Source: Cristatella mucedo
Lineage: Eukaryota; Bryozoa; Phylactolaemata; Cristatellidae
NCBI GenBank assembly: GCA_009760855.2
Contig: WPIO01000090.1
Coordinates: 1-64,000 of the forward strand
Reading direction: 5' to 3'
Length of the DNA: 64,000 nt
The notes below the pieces were generated by a model, which saw nothing but the letters and a program-made list of their open reading frames with translations, did no database searches and was not told the DNA's origin. Shown one piece after another: positions 12,225-22,990 of the stretch. Position 1 is the first letter of the stretch. Every line of letters starts with the position of its first letter. Made by a program: the position numbers and the translations under genes.

Positions 12225-12816
12225 ACCTGCACCGCATATCCGATCTGCGCCTCGTCTCCTAGCAGTTCTGCGTCGCAGCCCACTTGCGTCGCCGATGAGC
12301 CTCCGACCTGCTCCGCATCTCCCACTTGCTCCGAGTCGTAACCCACCGGTTCGTCGCATGCCAGAGTCACCTCCACGGTTTCCGCTACCTCGTAGGCTGT
12401 TGCCTTGTTGCACACCACGTGCGCCTGGCAAACCGTCACAGCCTGGATCGCTGTCACCGCGTTCCGCAGGGTGGCATCCTGGTAAACCGTTGTCGCCCGG
12501 CGCACCGTCGGCGACTGCTGATTTTGCTTCTGGTTCCTTTTGTCGCCGCCCTCTCTCCGACGAGCATTTGCAAACTCAGCGCTCAGCAGTCGCTCTGTAC
12601 CTACAGGGCTAGCCAGCGAAGCAGACGGTAGTCATCCTTGATTGCCTTCGGCATGTAAGAATAAACATAGAAGGCGCTTCCTTCCAGGAAGAGAGGCAGA
12701 TATTTGTGCCAGATTGTTGGATTGACACCGTACAGCTCAAGCCGCCGCTTCGAGTCAAGCAGCCAAGTTGCGAAATCATCACCGACTTGAAAATGCTCAA
12801 GCAACATTGCTGTCAT
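12225..12816 (-). pseudogene. Gypsy-type gag fragment with degenerate hexapeptide repeats
   Basis: On the minus strand an ATG at 12,816 opens a 71-codon frame with an LTR-retrotransposon Gag-like opening: FQVGDDFATWLLDSKRRLEL followed by LPLFLEGSAFYVYSYMPKAI. It stops at 12,601, but the sequence continues in another frame (SAEFANARRREGGDKRNQ) into 12,505-12,225, where hexamers such as AVTVCQ, AHVVCN and VTLACD precede the EVAVAC/RDAAAP arrays. One frameshift therefore separates the capsid-like part from the repeat-bearing tail. No protease, reverse transcriptase or integrase is visible downstream. The Gag assignment rests on motif resemblance only. Confidence 0.55.
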
Positions 12817-12819
12817 CGC

Positions 12820-13080
12820 CGCCGCCGGAAATAGCTTGTAGTCTAACTTGTCGTCGCGAGCGGCACAGCACGCGAGCCAACGAGGAACACCACCAGTTTA
12901 TTTCCTCCACACTCACAGCCGGCGGAAGCACTACTGGCCGCCGCAGACGTCGCCTGCTTCTGTCCTCTGCGGTACCGGAACGCTAGCTGAGCTCCGATTG
13001 CCTTACCGGTGGCCGAGAGGGCCACCCAGCCTAGTACTGGCAGATGACAACATTTAGGTGCTGTCACCGACTGCGGTCTA
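12820..13080 (-). mobile_element. Probable 5' LTR/leader remnant of the Gypsy fragment
   Basis: A GC-rich block lies immediately upstream (minus strand) of the gag-like ATG and is compositionally like it, unlike the AT-rich DNA beyond 13,080. On the minus strand it includes an AATAAA near 12,900. I found no second LTR and no target-site duplication, so the boundaries are uncertain. Confidence 0.3.
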
Positions 13081-13229
13081 AATAAACAAAAACCACACAA
13101 AACACGATTGCAATATAGCTCGCTTCGATATTGCCCATACATAACCACTTTTCGTAGCAAGGTGACGGCCGGATTAGGATTTTTACAATTTACAAGCATT
13201 AAAACAGTCATCGCAAAAGATTGCAATAT

Positions 13230-14495
13230 TGCTAACTGCGATTAGTAATAGGCACCTATGCATTACATACAAAGCTCAGTTGCATTTTGATTATAAAGAA
13301 AGCGATTTCACGAATAGCTCTCGCTATGGTTGGTGCTGGTTTGGCTGGAAACTGTGTCGGATAGCTCACCATATAGAGACACCATGTAACACCGGCCACA
13401 AATTTATTGATATAAAAACATGGAAAATTTACAAAACACCGTGCATTAAAACTAAGTGCAGTCGTTTAACTGCCTAATTTTGGTGTCTTTCTGTCTGACA
13501 CAAAGCACTAGTAGAGGAAACACCCATGATCAAGGCCCCTCAAAAATCCAATGAGCTTGTGACGGTGGCCTAGAGGCTACACGCCTGTACCTGGCCACAG
13601 GCCAAACCAGGGTGGATTTGCTTAATGTAACTAACTGTATTTCTTTGCCGGATATTTTTGTTTACAAAAATTTGGAAAATTAATGAGCGGGACGCAAATT
13701 TGTTTACCGAAACAATGCATTTCCCATGGAAAAGAGCACAGTGGTGAATCAAGCAACATGGGTCGCCCAGCAGCAAAAAACATGCCACGCCTCTTTTGGA
13801 TTATTCTCTTCGGGTAAACTACGAGGGCTCTTCAGCTAATATTGCAGCCGCCACACCTTCATTGTATTTTGACAAGCTCTGAAAGCCTGCTAAGAGGAAT
13901 TGGATGAAAAGTTAGGTAGAACAGCATTGCCTTAGGGTCGGCGGAATTATGAACTGGGATGCAGCGGCAGGCAAAATACAGATTGCCATGGGACAGTCGA
14001 TATCTGCTCCCACTGAGCAGGTCGCACTAGGTCTAAACCAAACGCTTTGATAGTCATCGCAATATCATTCTGAACTTTGCTGCTACGGGCCTCCTCCCTA
14101 GGTATTCAGAGAAAAGCCGGCGAGTGAATCTGTTGCTTTCACCGAACCCCCACGTGACACTCTCATTGCTTCCTCGTTCCTTGGTAGGGATAGCTTGGCA
14201 GCTGAGCCACGCAGGCCATGCTAAAGACTCATGGCTTCTCAATTTAGTGGTAAGCGAAGTCCCAGCTTTTAACATTCAGTGCACCGGCTTAGCTGTCTAC
14301 AATGAATTCGACTACAATCACTGCTACTGTCACAGTGTAGTCTCAGCTGACACAAGCTGAATGCTGGTGATGCCTGGGCCTGAAATTACCTGAAGCGACT
14401 TCCAAGAAAACCACTAACTCGTATCGAATGCAGCTTTTAAGATGGTTAAATTGGGCATGGAATCGTTCAGTGTGACGCTTAGAAAAGCAGAACTT
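13230..14495 (-). repeat. 1.1-kb E unit, inverted copy with flank
   Basis: This is the E-unit sequence in the orientation opposite to the tandem copies at 14.8-20 kb. Landmarks read on the minus strand are the block encoding LKAGTSLTTKLRSHESLAWP (14,275 downward), then GGTTCGGTGAAAGC, then the CCATGGGAAATGC block. It is also colinear with 23,440-24,750. The A insertion present in two of the tandem units is absent here (an empty site). Confidence 0.75.
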
Positions 14496-14645
14496 TAATA
14501 ATAATTATAATAACAATATATTTGATAAAGCATCTTCGGAGAACTTAATCTCTTTCTAGGTGCTTTACATTTGCTGCAAATGGAAATGCAGCTGAATGGT
14601 AAGTAAAATTATGCTTGAAAACAAACAAAATGAATAACTTTATCT
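14490..14645 (-). mobile_element. Family A LINE, 3' end only
   Basis: About 150 bases: a TAA-rich tail, the 3' hairpin region (GATAAAGCATCTTCGGAGAA to GGTGCTTTACATTTGCTGC) and the adjacent 3' UTR. It lies between the inverted and direct E units. Confidence 0.8.
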
Positions 14646-14789
14646 CAGTTTTTTAAATTGGTTGTGTTGTTTTCCCACCCGATTTTTTTAACTAATTTTA
14701 TTTGTCTTGCTCCTTTGCATTCTCTTGTTTAAGACAATAACCGATTGCCTGCGCATATTTCAGCTGTTGTTATTAATTAGGTTTCGCCA

Positions 14790-15918
14790 AATGGTTACTT
14801 ATCCGCGATTTGCTGGTACCAAATGGTTACTTATCCACGATTAGCTGGTCCAAAAGAACCTAGATGCATTTCTGCTTACTAAAACTTGGATAACGCCTTT
14901 GTTAGAGTAGCTGTGTTTGTGAGAATACTCCACATGGGTTCTCATTCTAAGAGTCAATGCGTTCTAACGAGGTTAGAAGCTAGGCATCACCAGCATTCAG
15001 CGTGTGTCAGCTGTGACTATGCTGTGACAGCAGCAGTGCTCGCAGTCGAATTCATTGTAGACAGCTAAGCCGGTGCACTAAATGTTAAAGGCTGGGATTT
15101 CGCTTACCACTAAATTGAGAAGCCACGAGTCTTTAGCATGGCCTGCGTTGCTCAGCTGCCAAGCTATCCCTACCGAGGAACCAGGGAGCAATGTGGGTGC
15201 CACGTGGGGCTTCCGTGAAAGCAACAGATTCACTCGCCATCTTTTCTCTGAAAACCTACGGAGGAGACCCTGTGGCAGCAAGCTTCAGAATGATATCGCG
15301 ATGACTATCAAAGCGTTTGGTTTAGACCCAGTGCGACCTGCTCAGTTGAAGCAGATATCGACTGTCCCATGGCGATCTGTATTTTGCCTGCAGCTGCATC
15401 CCAGTCCATAATACCGCCAAGCCCAAGGCAATGCTGTTCTACCTAACTTCTCATCGAATTACTCTTGGCAGGTTCTCAAAGCTATCCAAAATACAATGAA
15501 GGTGTGGCGGCTGCAATATTAGATGAAGAGCCCTCAGAGTTCACCCGAAGAGAATAATCCAAAAGAGGCGTGGCATGTTTTTCACTGCTTGGCGACCCAT
15601 GTTGCTTTTTTCACCACTGTGCTCTTTTCCATGAGAAATGCATTATTTGGCGAACAAATTTGCGTCTTGTTCATTTATTTTCTAAATTTTTGTAAGCGAA
15701 ATATCCGGCAAAGAAATAAAGTTAGTTACATCAAGTAATTCCGCCCTGGTTTAGTGAACGTTGACCGGTGTCCGTTACTAAGGTTCGTTTAAAATTCAAA
15801 GGGTCCGTGTCAGCCAGGCCGGATACAAGCTGGCATGAATACAAGCCACTCGATCGGCGTCGCCCAGTCGTTGGACAGCCTCATAAATTCTGCCCATCAA
15901 ATGTCCACTCGCTAAAAA
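14790..15918 (+). repeat. Tandem E unit 1 (empty site)
   Basis: Measured from the landmark CCAAATGGTTAC/CCAAAGGGTTAC, this first direct unit runs from 14,819 to 15,918, about 1,100 bp. The stretch GAGCAATGTGGGTGCCACG at about 15,186 is uninterrupted, so the family A insertion found at the equivalent site of the next two units is absent. A 109-codon frame (15,082-15,411) with variants in other copies is noted as a finding. I do not call it a gene. Confidence 0.85.
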
Positions 15919-16294
15919 CCAAAGGGTTACTTATCCACGACTAGCTGGTCCACAAAAAGGTACATGCTATTCTTCTTACTAAAACTTGGATAACGCCCTT
16001 GTTCTAGTAGATGCATTTCTGAGAATACTTCACACGGGTTCTCATTTTAAGTGTCGATGCGTTCTGACGAGGTAAGAGGCTGGGCATCACTAGCGTTTAG
16101 CGAGTGTCAGCTGTGACTATGCTAAGACAGTAGCAGTGCTTGCTGTCGAATTCATTGTAGACAGCTAAGCCGGTGCACTGAATGTTAAAAGCTGGGATTT
16201 CGCCTACCACTAAATTGAGAAGCCACGAGTCTTTAGCATGGCCTGCGTGGCTCAGATGCCAAGCTAGCCCCACCGAGGAGCGAGAGAGAAAAGA

Positions 16295-16806
16295 TGTTTG
16301 TCGCAAACTTTTAGGTCCCATCATTATTTGGCTAAAGCCTATCTGTCAGATATACTACCCCATCAGGCCAAGGATCGTACTACCAGCTTTTAGGAATCCA
16401 ACAGTCTAGAAATAGCTCGTATAAACCTTAAATCCTTTGGAGACCGTGCATTTAGTTCATATGCTCCCAAAGCCTAAAACTTCCTTCCGACCTGCATCAG
16501 AACATCCCCAGACCTGACCACATTTAAAAGGAACCTAAAATCACACGTATTTAGGATAGCATTTAGTGGGTCCCTGTGATTCGTGTTTCACGTGCTTATA
16601 CGTGCTGACACTGTGCCTGCTGCCACTAACCACATTTGCATGCTGACCCTGTGGATGTCACCCCTAACAATGTTATTAATTTTATTTGTTTTTCAAGCAT
16701 GATTTTACTTACCATTCAAATGCATTTCCCTTTGCAGCAAATGTAAAGCGCCTAGAGAGAGATTGAGTTCTCTGAGGGCGATTTATCACGTGAATATTAA
16801 CTACTG
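16295..16806 (+). mobile_element. Family A LINE 3' fragment in E unit 2
   Basis: It starts at the truncation point AAGATGTTTGTCGCA, runs through degenerate TNLKSFGDRAFSSYAP coding sequence and the 3' UTR, and ends at the hairpin GCGCCTAGAGAGAG...CTCTGAGGGCG. The same truncation point and the same insertion site occur at 18.56 kb, so both derive from one insertion that was copied with the unit. Confidence 0.9.
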
Positions 16807-17455
16807 ATTATTGTAATTCCCTTTGGCTGGGCTACCAAAGAAAGCTATTATGCCACTACAGCAGACTATGAAAATGGCTTTCAAGGCTGTCTTCAAGTCC
16901 CAGCGGTTTGAGCACGTGTCACCTCTGCTGAAAGAGCTAGGATGGTTGCCGGTTGAGCAAAGGATACAGAGCGAAGTTCTTACGCTGACCCAAAAGGCCC
17001 ACCACGGCTTGGCTCCTTCGTACCTAGCTGAACTGCTGCATCAGTTTCAGCCTGTTCGCGCCCTCAGGTCCTGTGTGGACAATAAACTAGCTGTCCCATT
17101 CCTCCACTTAAAGACAGTTGGCGACAGAAGCTTTAGCTCTGCAGGTCCTAGACTGTGGAACTCGTTTCCACAATTCTTAAGCAACGACATCTACTCTGCA
17201 ACTGCCGACTATGGCACATCTTTTTCAGCGGTCCTGAACTGCTACTTCTATGCTACTCACTACCTCAACTTCTCTCCTAACTCTGCTATGCTTCCTACTT
17301 TCTCTTTGTTGGGCAAGACGAAGTCTGTTGGCTACCGAAAGCCGCTTAGGGTGTGAGTGTGCTATAAAAAACTCTCCTGCATAACACCCACATGATCTTT
17401 TTGACTTTGTGGAGTTACTTACGGAGATACATGATACAACTATTATTGTTATTAT
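16806..17455 (+). mobile_element. Family B LINE 3' fragment in the A tail
   Basis: This is the best family B C-terminus in the window. The frame 16,823-17,356 (177 codons) includes SPLLKELGWLPVEQRIQSEV, HHGLAPSYLAELLHQFQP, GDRSFSSAGPRLWNSFP. The 3' UTR has the CCCACATGATCTTTTTGAC...TTTGTGG hairpin, followed by a short TA-rich tail. It is inserted within the (TTA)n tail of the family A fragment. The start codon is not biologically meaningful, because the frame is a 5'-truncated LINE ORF. Confidence 0.85.
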
Positions 17456-18184
17456 AATGTGGGGCCCACGCGGGGGTTTGGTGAAAGCGTCAGATTCACT
17501 TACTGGCTTTTCTCTGAATACCTAGGGAGGAGGCCCCATGGCAGCAAACTTCAGAATGATTTTGCGATGACTATCACAGCGTTTGGTTTAGAACCAGTGC
17601 GACCTGCTCAGTTGGAGCAGATATCGACTGTCCCGTGGCAATCTGTATTTTGCCTGCAGCTGCATCCCAGTTCATAATACAGCCGACCCTTAGTCAATGC
17701 TGTTCTACCTAAATTTTCATCAAATCCCTCTTAGCAGGCTTTCAGAGCTTGCCAAAATACAATGAAAGTGTGGCGGCTGCAATATTAGCTGAAGAGCCCT
17801 CGTAGTTTACCCGAAGAGAATAATCCAAAAGAGGCGTGGCATGTTTTTTGCTGCTGGGCGACCCATGGTGCTTGATTCACCACTGTGCTCTTTTCCATGG
17901 GAAATGCATTAATTTGGTACACAAATTTGCGTCTTGCTCATTAATTTTCCAATTTTTTCTTAACGAACTATCCGGCAAAGAAATACAGTCAGTTACATTA
18001 ACTAATTCCGCCCTGGTTTGTGTAACGTCCACAGGTGTCCGTTACTAATGTTCGGTGAAATTCAAAGGGTCCGTGTCAGCGAGGCCGGATAAAAGCACGC
18101 ATGAATACAAGCCACTCGATCGCCGTCGACCAGTCGTTGGACAGCCTTTTAAATTTCACCCATCAAATGTCCACTCGCTAAAAA

Positions 18185-19809
18185 CCAAAGGGTTACTTGT
18201 CCACGATTAGCTGGTCCACAAGAAGGTACATGCATTTCTGCTGACTAAAACTTGGATAACGCCCTTGATCTAGTAGATGTATTTCTGAGAATACTTCACA
18301 CGGGTTCTCACTCAAGAGTCAATGCGTCTGACGAGGTTTGAGGCTAGGCATCACCAGCGTTCAGCGTGTGTCAGCTGTGACTATGCTGTGACAGTAGCAG
18401 TGCTTCCTGTCGAATTAATTTTAGACAGCTAAGCCGGTGCACTAAATGTTAAAAGCTGGAATTTCGCTTACCACTAAATTGAGAAGCCACGAGTCTTTAG
18501 CATGGCCTGCGTGGCTCAACTGCCAAGCTATCCCCACCGAGGAACGAGAGAGCAAAGATGTTTGTCGCACACTTTTAGGTCCCTTCATTCTATGGCTAAA
18601 GCATATCTGTCAGATATACTACCCCATCAGGCCAAGCATCGTACTACCCGTTTTTAGGAATGCAACAGTCTAGAAATACCTCGTACAAACCTTAAATCCT
18701 TTGGAGACCGAGCATTTAGTTTTTTTTTTCTCAAAGCCTGGAACTCCCTTCCGACCTGCATCAGAACATCCCCGGACCTGACCACGTTTAAAAGGAACCT
18801 AAAAACACACCTATTTAAGACAGCATTTAGTGGGTCCCTGTGATTCGTCCTTGATGTACTTACGCGTGCTGACACTGTGAGTGCTGCCACTAACCACATT
18901 TGCATGCTGACCCTGTGCATGTTACCCCTTACCATATTAATAATTTGGTTTGTTTTTCAAGCATGATTTTACTTAAAATTCAGTTTCATTTCACTTTACA
19001 GCAAATGTAAAGCGCCTAGAGAGAGCTTAAGTTCTCTGGGGGCCCTTTGTCAGGTGAATATTAACTGTTGTTATTATTATAATGTGGGAGCCGCGTGGGG
19101 GTTCGGTGAAAGCATCAGATTCACTTACCGGCTTGTCTCTGAATACCTAGGGAGGAGGCCCTGTGGCAGCAAACTTCAGAATAATTTTGCGATGACTATC
19201 AAAGCGGTTGGTGTAGACCCAGTGTCACCTGCTCAGTTGGAGCAGATATTGACTGTCCCATGGCAATCTGTATTTTGCCTGCAGCTGCGTCCCAATTCAT
19301 AATACAGCCGACCCTTAGGCAATACTGTTCTACCTAACTCTTCATCAAATTACTCCTAGCAGGCTTTCAGAGCTTGCCAAAATACAATGAAGGTGTGGCG
19401 GCTGCAATATTAGCTGAAGAGCCCTCGCAGTTTACCCGAAGAGAATAATCCAAAAGAGGCGTGGCATGTTTTTGCTGCTGGGCGACCCATGTCGCTTGAT
19501 TCACCACTGTGCTCTTTTCCATGGGAAATGCATTAAATTGGTACACAAATTTGCGTCTTGCTTATTAATTTTCCAAATTTTTGTAAAGGAAATATCCGGC
19601 TAAGAAATACAGTTAGTTACATCAATTAATTCCGCCCTGGTTTGTGTAACGTCAACTGGTGTCCGTTACTTAGGTTCATTTAGAATTCAAAGGGTCCGTG
19701 TCAGCCAGGCCTGATCCAAGCCGGCATGAATACAAGCCACTCGATCGCCGTCGTCCATTTATTGGACAGCCTCATAAATTCTGCCTATCAAATGTGTACT
19801 CGCAAAAAA
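18185..19809 (+). repeat. Tandem E unit 3 (carries A insertion)
   Basis: It spans 1,625 bp between landmarks, which equals the 1,100-bp unit plus about 520 bp of family A insertion (18,560-19,082). After the insertion the unit resumes at GTGGGAGCCGCGTGGGGG. Confidence 0.85.
18560..19082 (+). mobile_element. Family A LINE 3' fragment in E unit 3
   Basis: It has the same 5' truncation (AAGATGTTTGTCGCA) and insertion site as the copy at 16.3 kb, ending in the 3' hairpin and a TTATTATTATAA tail. A local T-run (18,720-18,730) replaces part of the coding sequence. Confidence 0.9.
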
Positions 19810-20905
19810 CCAAAGGGTTAGTTATCCACGTTTAGCTGGTCCACAAGAAGGTAGATGCATTCCTGCTTACTAAAACCTGGATAACGCCCTTGTTCTAGTA
19901 GATGTATTTCTGAGAATACTTCACACGGGTTCTCATTTTAAGTGTCGATGCGTTCTGACGAGGTTAGAGGCTGGGTTGCAACTGTTGTTCGCGAATCGTT
20001 AGGCTATAAGATGTGCAGTTTTCTGAAGGGGCCATCGTTCGAATCGGTTGCAATAAATTGTTTCTCTAAGGCAAAGCCTCAGACTGTGGTGATATACCGG
20101 CCTTCTTCTTAGTTTCTAAACTTTTATATTGTGGAGTTTTTAACAGTTCCTCGCTAAAATATTTGTGAGTAACAGGCTGTCACTAATTGTCGGAGACTTC
20201 CATAATCACTTTGATAGCCCTAGCATTAGCCTGGTCCGCTCATTTCTTTACTGTGTACAGAAATTTGGTTTAGTCAATCGCTTTAATCACACCACACATG
20301 TATGTCCGTCAGTAACTCCAAAAAGTCAGACAGACCATGTGGGTGTTACGCAGGAGAGTTTTGTATAGCCCAGTCACAGCCTAAGCGGCTTTCGGCACGC
20401 ATTCGGTAGCCAACAGACTTCGTCTCAAGCAACAAAGAGAAAGTGGGAAGCATAGCAGAGTTAGGAGAGCAGTTGAGGTAGTGAGTAGCATAGAAGTAGG
20501 AAAATAGGACCGCTGAAAAAGATGCACCATCGTCGGCAGTTAGAGAGTAGATGTCAGTGGCCATATTCTAGATCTCGTGATCACAAAGAATGTCTTTCCC
20601 ACTGACCTTGTCTTGTTCCCACTCACACTCTCAGATCATTGTTCGTTTACTGTTCCAGCTCCGGACAGGGTAAAGTCAAACCTGTCATACGACGTTACTT
20701 ACCAAGCATCGACACAAACAAGTTTTCGAAATCTTTTCGTGATGCGTGTCTTCTTAATCTGCATTCAGACTCGAACGGGAGCCTTGATACCCTCACTGAT
20801 GCAATAAACATGACACTTAGGAGTACTCTTGACAATCATGTTTCCGGTCATTCTATCCGTGTGCAGACTCACAGAGATTCCTTTAAATTTACAAAAAAAA
20901 CTCTA
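19680..20905 (+). mobile_element. E tail plus family B endonuclease segment
   Basis: The last E-unit sequence passes into a family B endonuclease region: LIVGDFHNHF (from 20,165), VNRFNHTTHVC, then, after an interruption, LVLFPLTLSDHCSFTVPAP (from 20,600). The same junction order recurs at 50,820-52,335 (TGATATACCGGCC there as TGATATACCGACC). Homology between the two stops near 20,905/52,335, where this copy abuts duplication copy L2. It is a pseudogene. Confidence 0.65.
20310..20573 (-). mobile_element. Family B LINE 3' end inserted antisense
   Basis: On the minus strand this is the family B terminal coding and 3' UTR sequence (frame 20,346-20,564: DGASFSAVLFSYFYATHYLN, TKSVGYRM). The 3' hairpin lies at the left edge (AAAGTCAGACAGACCATGTG). 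It splits the endonuclease segment of the surrounding B copy. Confidence 0.8.
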
Positions 20906-21389
20906 TAAGATCTGCCAACTTAAGGGCAGGCTTGATCGTGGGAAGCTAACTCATTTGAAGTTGAATCAAGAAATGACCTACCCATTCATGTTTGAAAGAA
21001 ATACCCTACAAGCCAAGATGGGGTCTGCAGGAATTTAGAAAACTGCCACAGCCAAAACGGTAATAACACTGCCTCAGTGTGACCTTTCACACGAAGACTG
21101 CAGCAGGTCCACAGTGGTAGAGCTATATTACAGTTGCCTCTAATTCTTGAATTTGCTCAAGCAAGGACATTTGACATCGAAGCTAGTTGTGGTAGTTCAC
21201 AGTAACAGTCTCGACATCTGCAACACTCTTTTTCAGAACTACAATTCTGATTTCATACGGCTTTGAAAAGGAATCATTCATTGTCAGTGAAGAGTGAATC
21301 AGCTTTCACGTCGCACTAGTTCCCAAATCTGAAACCACTAATAAATTATACTAAATAAAATAACTAGCACTAATTAGCACTCTCAGATA

Positions 21390-22190
21390 ACTCAATCCCA
21401 TTCTGGGCAATTTGCATTCGCTCAAAAGAAGGGTGATTGAACTTTGCTGGTAGTGTGCTAAATAACAAGTATAACATGGCAAGAAATCACATTTATGTAG
21501 TCAGCATGCCAAGGTGGGTTGAGGCAGCCGGCACAGTGTCGGCAAGTATATGCACCCAGTTGACCAACCACGTGGAACCACTTAACTTTTCAATCTGTTT
21601 AAGCTTTATAGATTGTCTTTGATTCAGGGCAGGTTAGAGGATGGCGTGACGGAAGTTGGAAGTGAGTAGCAGGCTATGAGTGCATACAAACTGAACGAAA
21701 GGTCTCGTGAGGATTTGGGGTTAGTTCATGGCATAAGTAAACAGTTAGATTCGAAACACGAGAGCAGTAAGAGGCCTAGCTAGGTGGGGAAGTAGACCTG
21801 AAACGTAGGCAAGAGCTAAAGTTCGAAGAAATTTAATAGTTGGCGACTGTGCGATGTATTCGATGCCTTGCTTGACTGTGGGCCAGGTCAGAGATAGGTT
21901 CGTTGATATGGCATAAAATACAATCACGACACACAATACGAGGTATATATTTCTCCATGAGCTAGAAGCGCCTGATTGGAGAATTCTATAGCCAAGCAAT
22001 CAGCGACTTACTGATGTCACGATTCGAGGACTCAAATTCTTGAACCGATTCTAGTACAGTGATCTGGTCTAAGATAGCTCAACATTTAACAATGTTATGT
22101 AGCTGAAGGATACCAGACAAGTCAGTTGAAGTGAAATGGTCGTTTAATGAAAGTTAACTTTGGAGCAGGGCACCTTAATTCCGAGCTTAA
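21390..22190 (-). mobile_element. Ancient family A-like LINE
   Basis: The minus strand carries a strongly degenerate C-terminal LINE sequence and 3' end (hairpin remnant at 21,380-21,425). It is recognisable mainly through its inverted counterpart at 42,520-43,300. No ORF survives. Confidence 0.55.
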
Positions 22191-22489
22191 TCAACAAGAT
22201 CCACCAAGCTACGTAGGACTAATAAGGCTACAAGAAAACAGGGCCTGGACGTCAAATTGTTGTCCTTGACTAAGAGGTTCCGTCTTCCTCAGGCTGATGA
22301 CTCTTTACCGTATATAAGCACGAAACGAGCTAGGCCTTTCATATCGTTTTCTTGCAATCCAAGTTTATTGCCAGGTCTCAAACTTAGACTAATACCACGG
22401 AGGCGGTGTCTTCAAATTATATATTACTAAAGTTTTTATGGAAGATAAATTACAAACATTACATAGAAAAAGAATTGGTTGTTCTATTT

Positions 22490-22990
22490 CTATCCTTATA
22501 TACCGTTGGCGACAGAAGCTTTACCTCTGCAAGTCCTAGACTGAAAAACTCTCGTGCATGACTTTTAGGCAACGATAACTACTCTCTTGCTGCGAACTGG
22601 GGTTCATTTGTTGAAGCAGCCCAGAGCGTCTACTTTTATGATAATCTCTACCTTAAATCCTCTCCAGACTACAATGCATCCCAATTTCTCTTTAATTATA
22701 AGAATAATTCATTTATAATATCAATATTATTAGAAAAATAATGATAATGCACTTGATAAAACGCCTTTAGAGAACTCAATCTCTCAGGGCGCTTTACATT
22801 TGCTGCAAAGATAAATGCAACTGATTGGTGAGTAATATCATTATTTCATGAGATGAAGTTTGTTGGCTACCAAATATTCACGACAAGCCGCTTAGGATGT
22901 CAGTGGCTACACAAACTCTCCTGCATGACTTTCATTTAGTCTTTGCGGCCTTTTAGAGTCACAGTCGAAGATGCTTGACGTTACACAGTG
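22490..22990 (+). mobile_element. Family B 3' fragment interrupted by an A 3' end
   Basis: Family B C-terminal and 3' UTR sequence (GTTGGCGACAGAAGCTTTAC, then GCCGCTTAGGATGTCAGTGG and CTTTGCGGCC) is split by a minus-strand family A 3' hairpin and tail at about 22,720-22,855. The same nested arrangement occurs inverted at 41,690-42,185. Confidence 0.75.

Larger units (their letters stand above)
4640..14495. repeat. Segmental duplication copy L1 (interrupted)
   Basis: Blocks 4,680-5,435, 8,955-10,745 and about 13,230-14,495 match, in order and inverted, the segment 46,560 to 40,080. Examples are the stretch around GTTGTTGATGCTCAATT (4,890 versus 46,340 inverted), the run ending GTCTGCAGG/GTCCGCAGG (10,530 versus 43,650 inverted), and the block around 13,330. 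Two insertions separate the blocks: a family A LINE (about 5,440-8,950) and the Gypsy/array block (10,745-13,230). The content is old LINE debris and non-coding DNA. Confidence 0.7.
15919..18184 (+). repeat. Tandem E unit 2 (carries A and B insertions)
   Basis: This unit spans 2,266 bp from landmark to landmark, against 1,100 for unit 1. The excess is a family A 3' fragment (about 16,295-16,806) plus a family B fragment (about 16,806-17,455) inserted at its tail. E sequence resumes with GTGGGGCCCACGCGGGGG. Confidence 0.85.

Noticed and set aside
10635-12341. 568-codon plus-strand frame and several other long frames over the array, as a possible proline/arginine-rich or silk-like protein gene
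   Set aside because: All six frames are open because the 18-bp unit lacks stops. Only the minus frame continuous with gag-like sequence has outside support.
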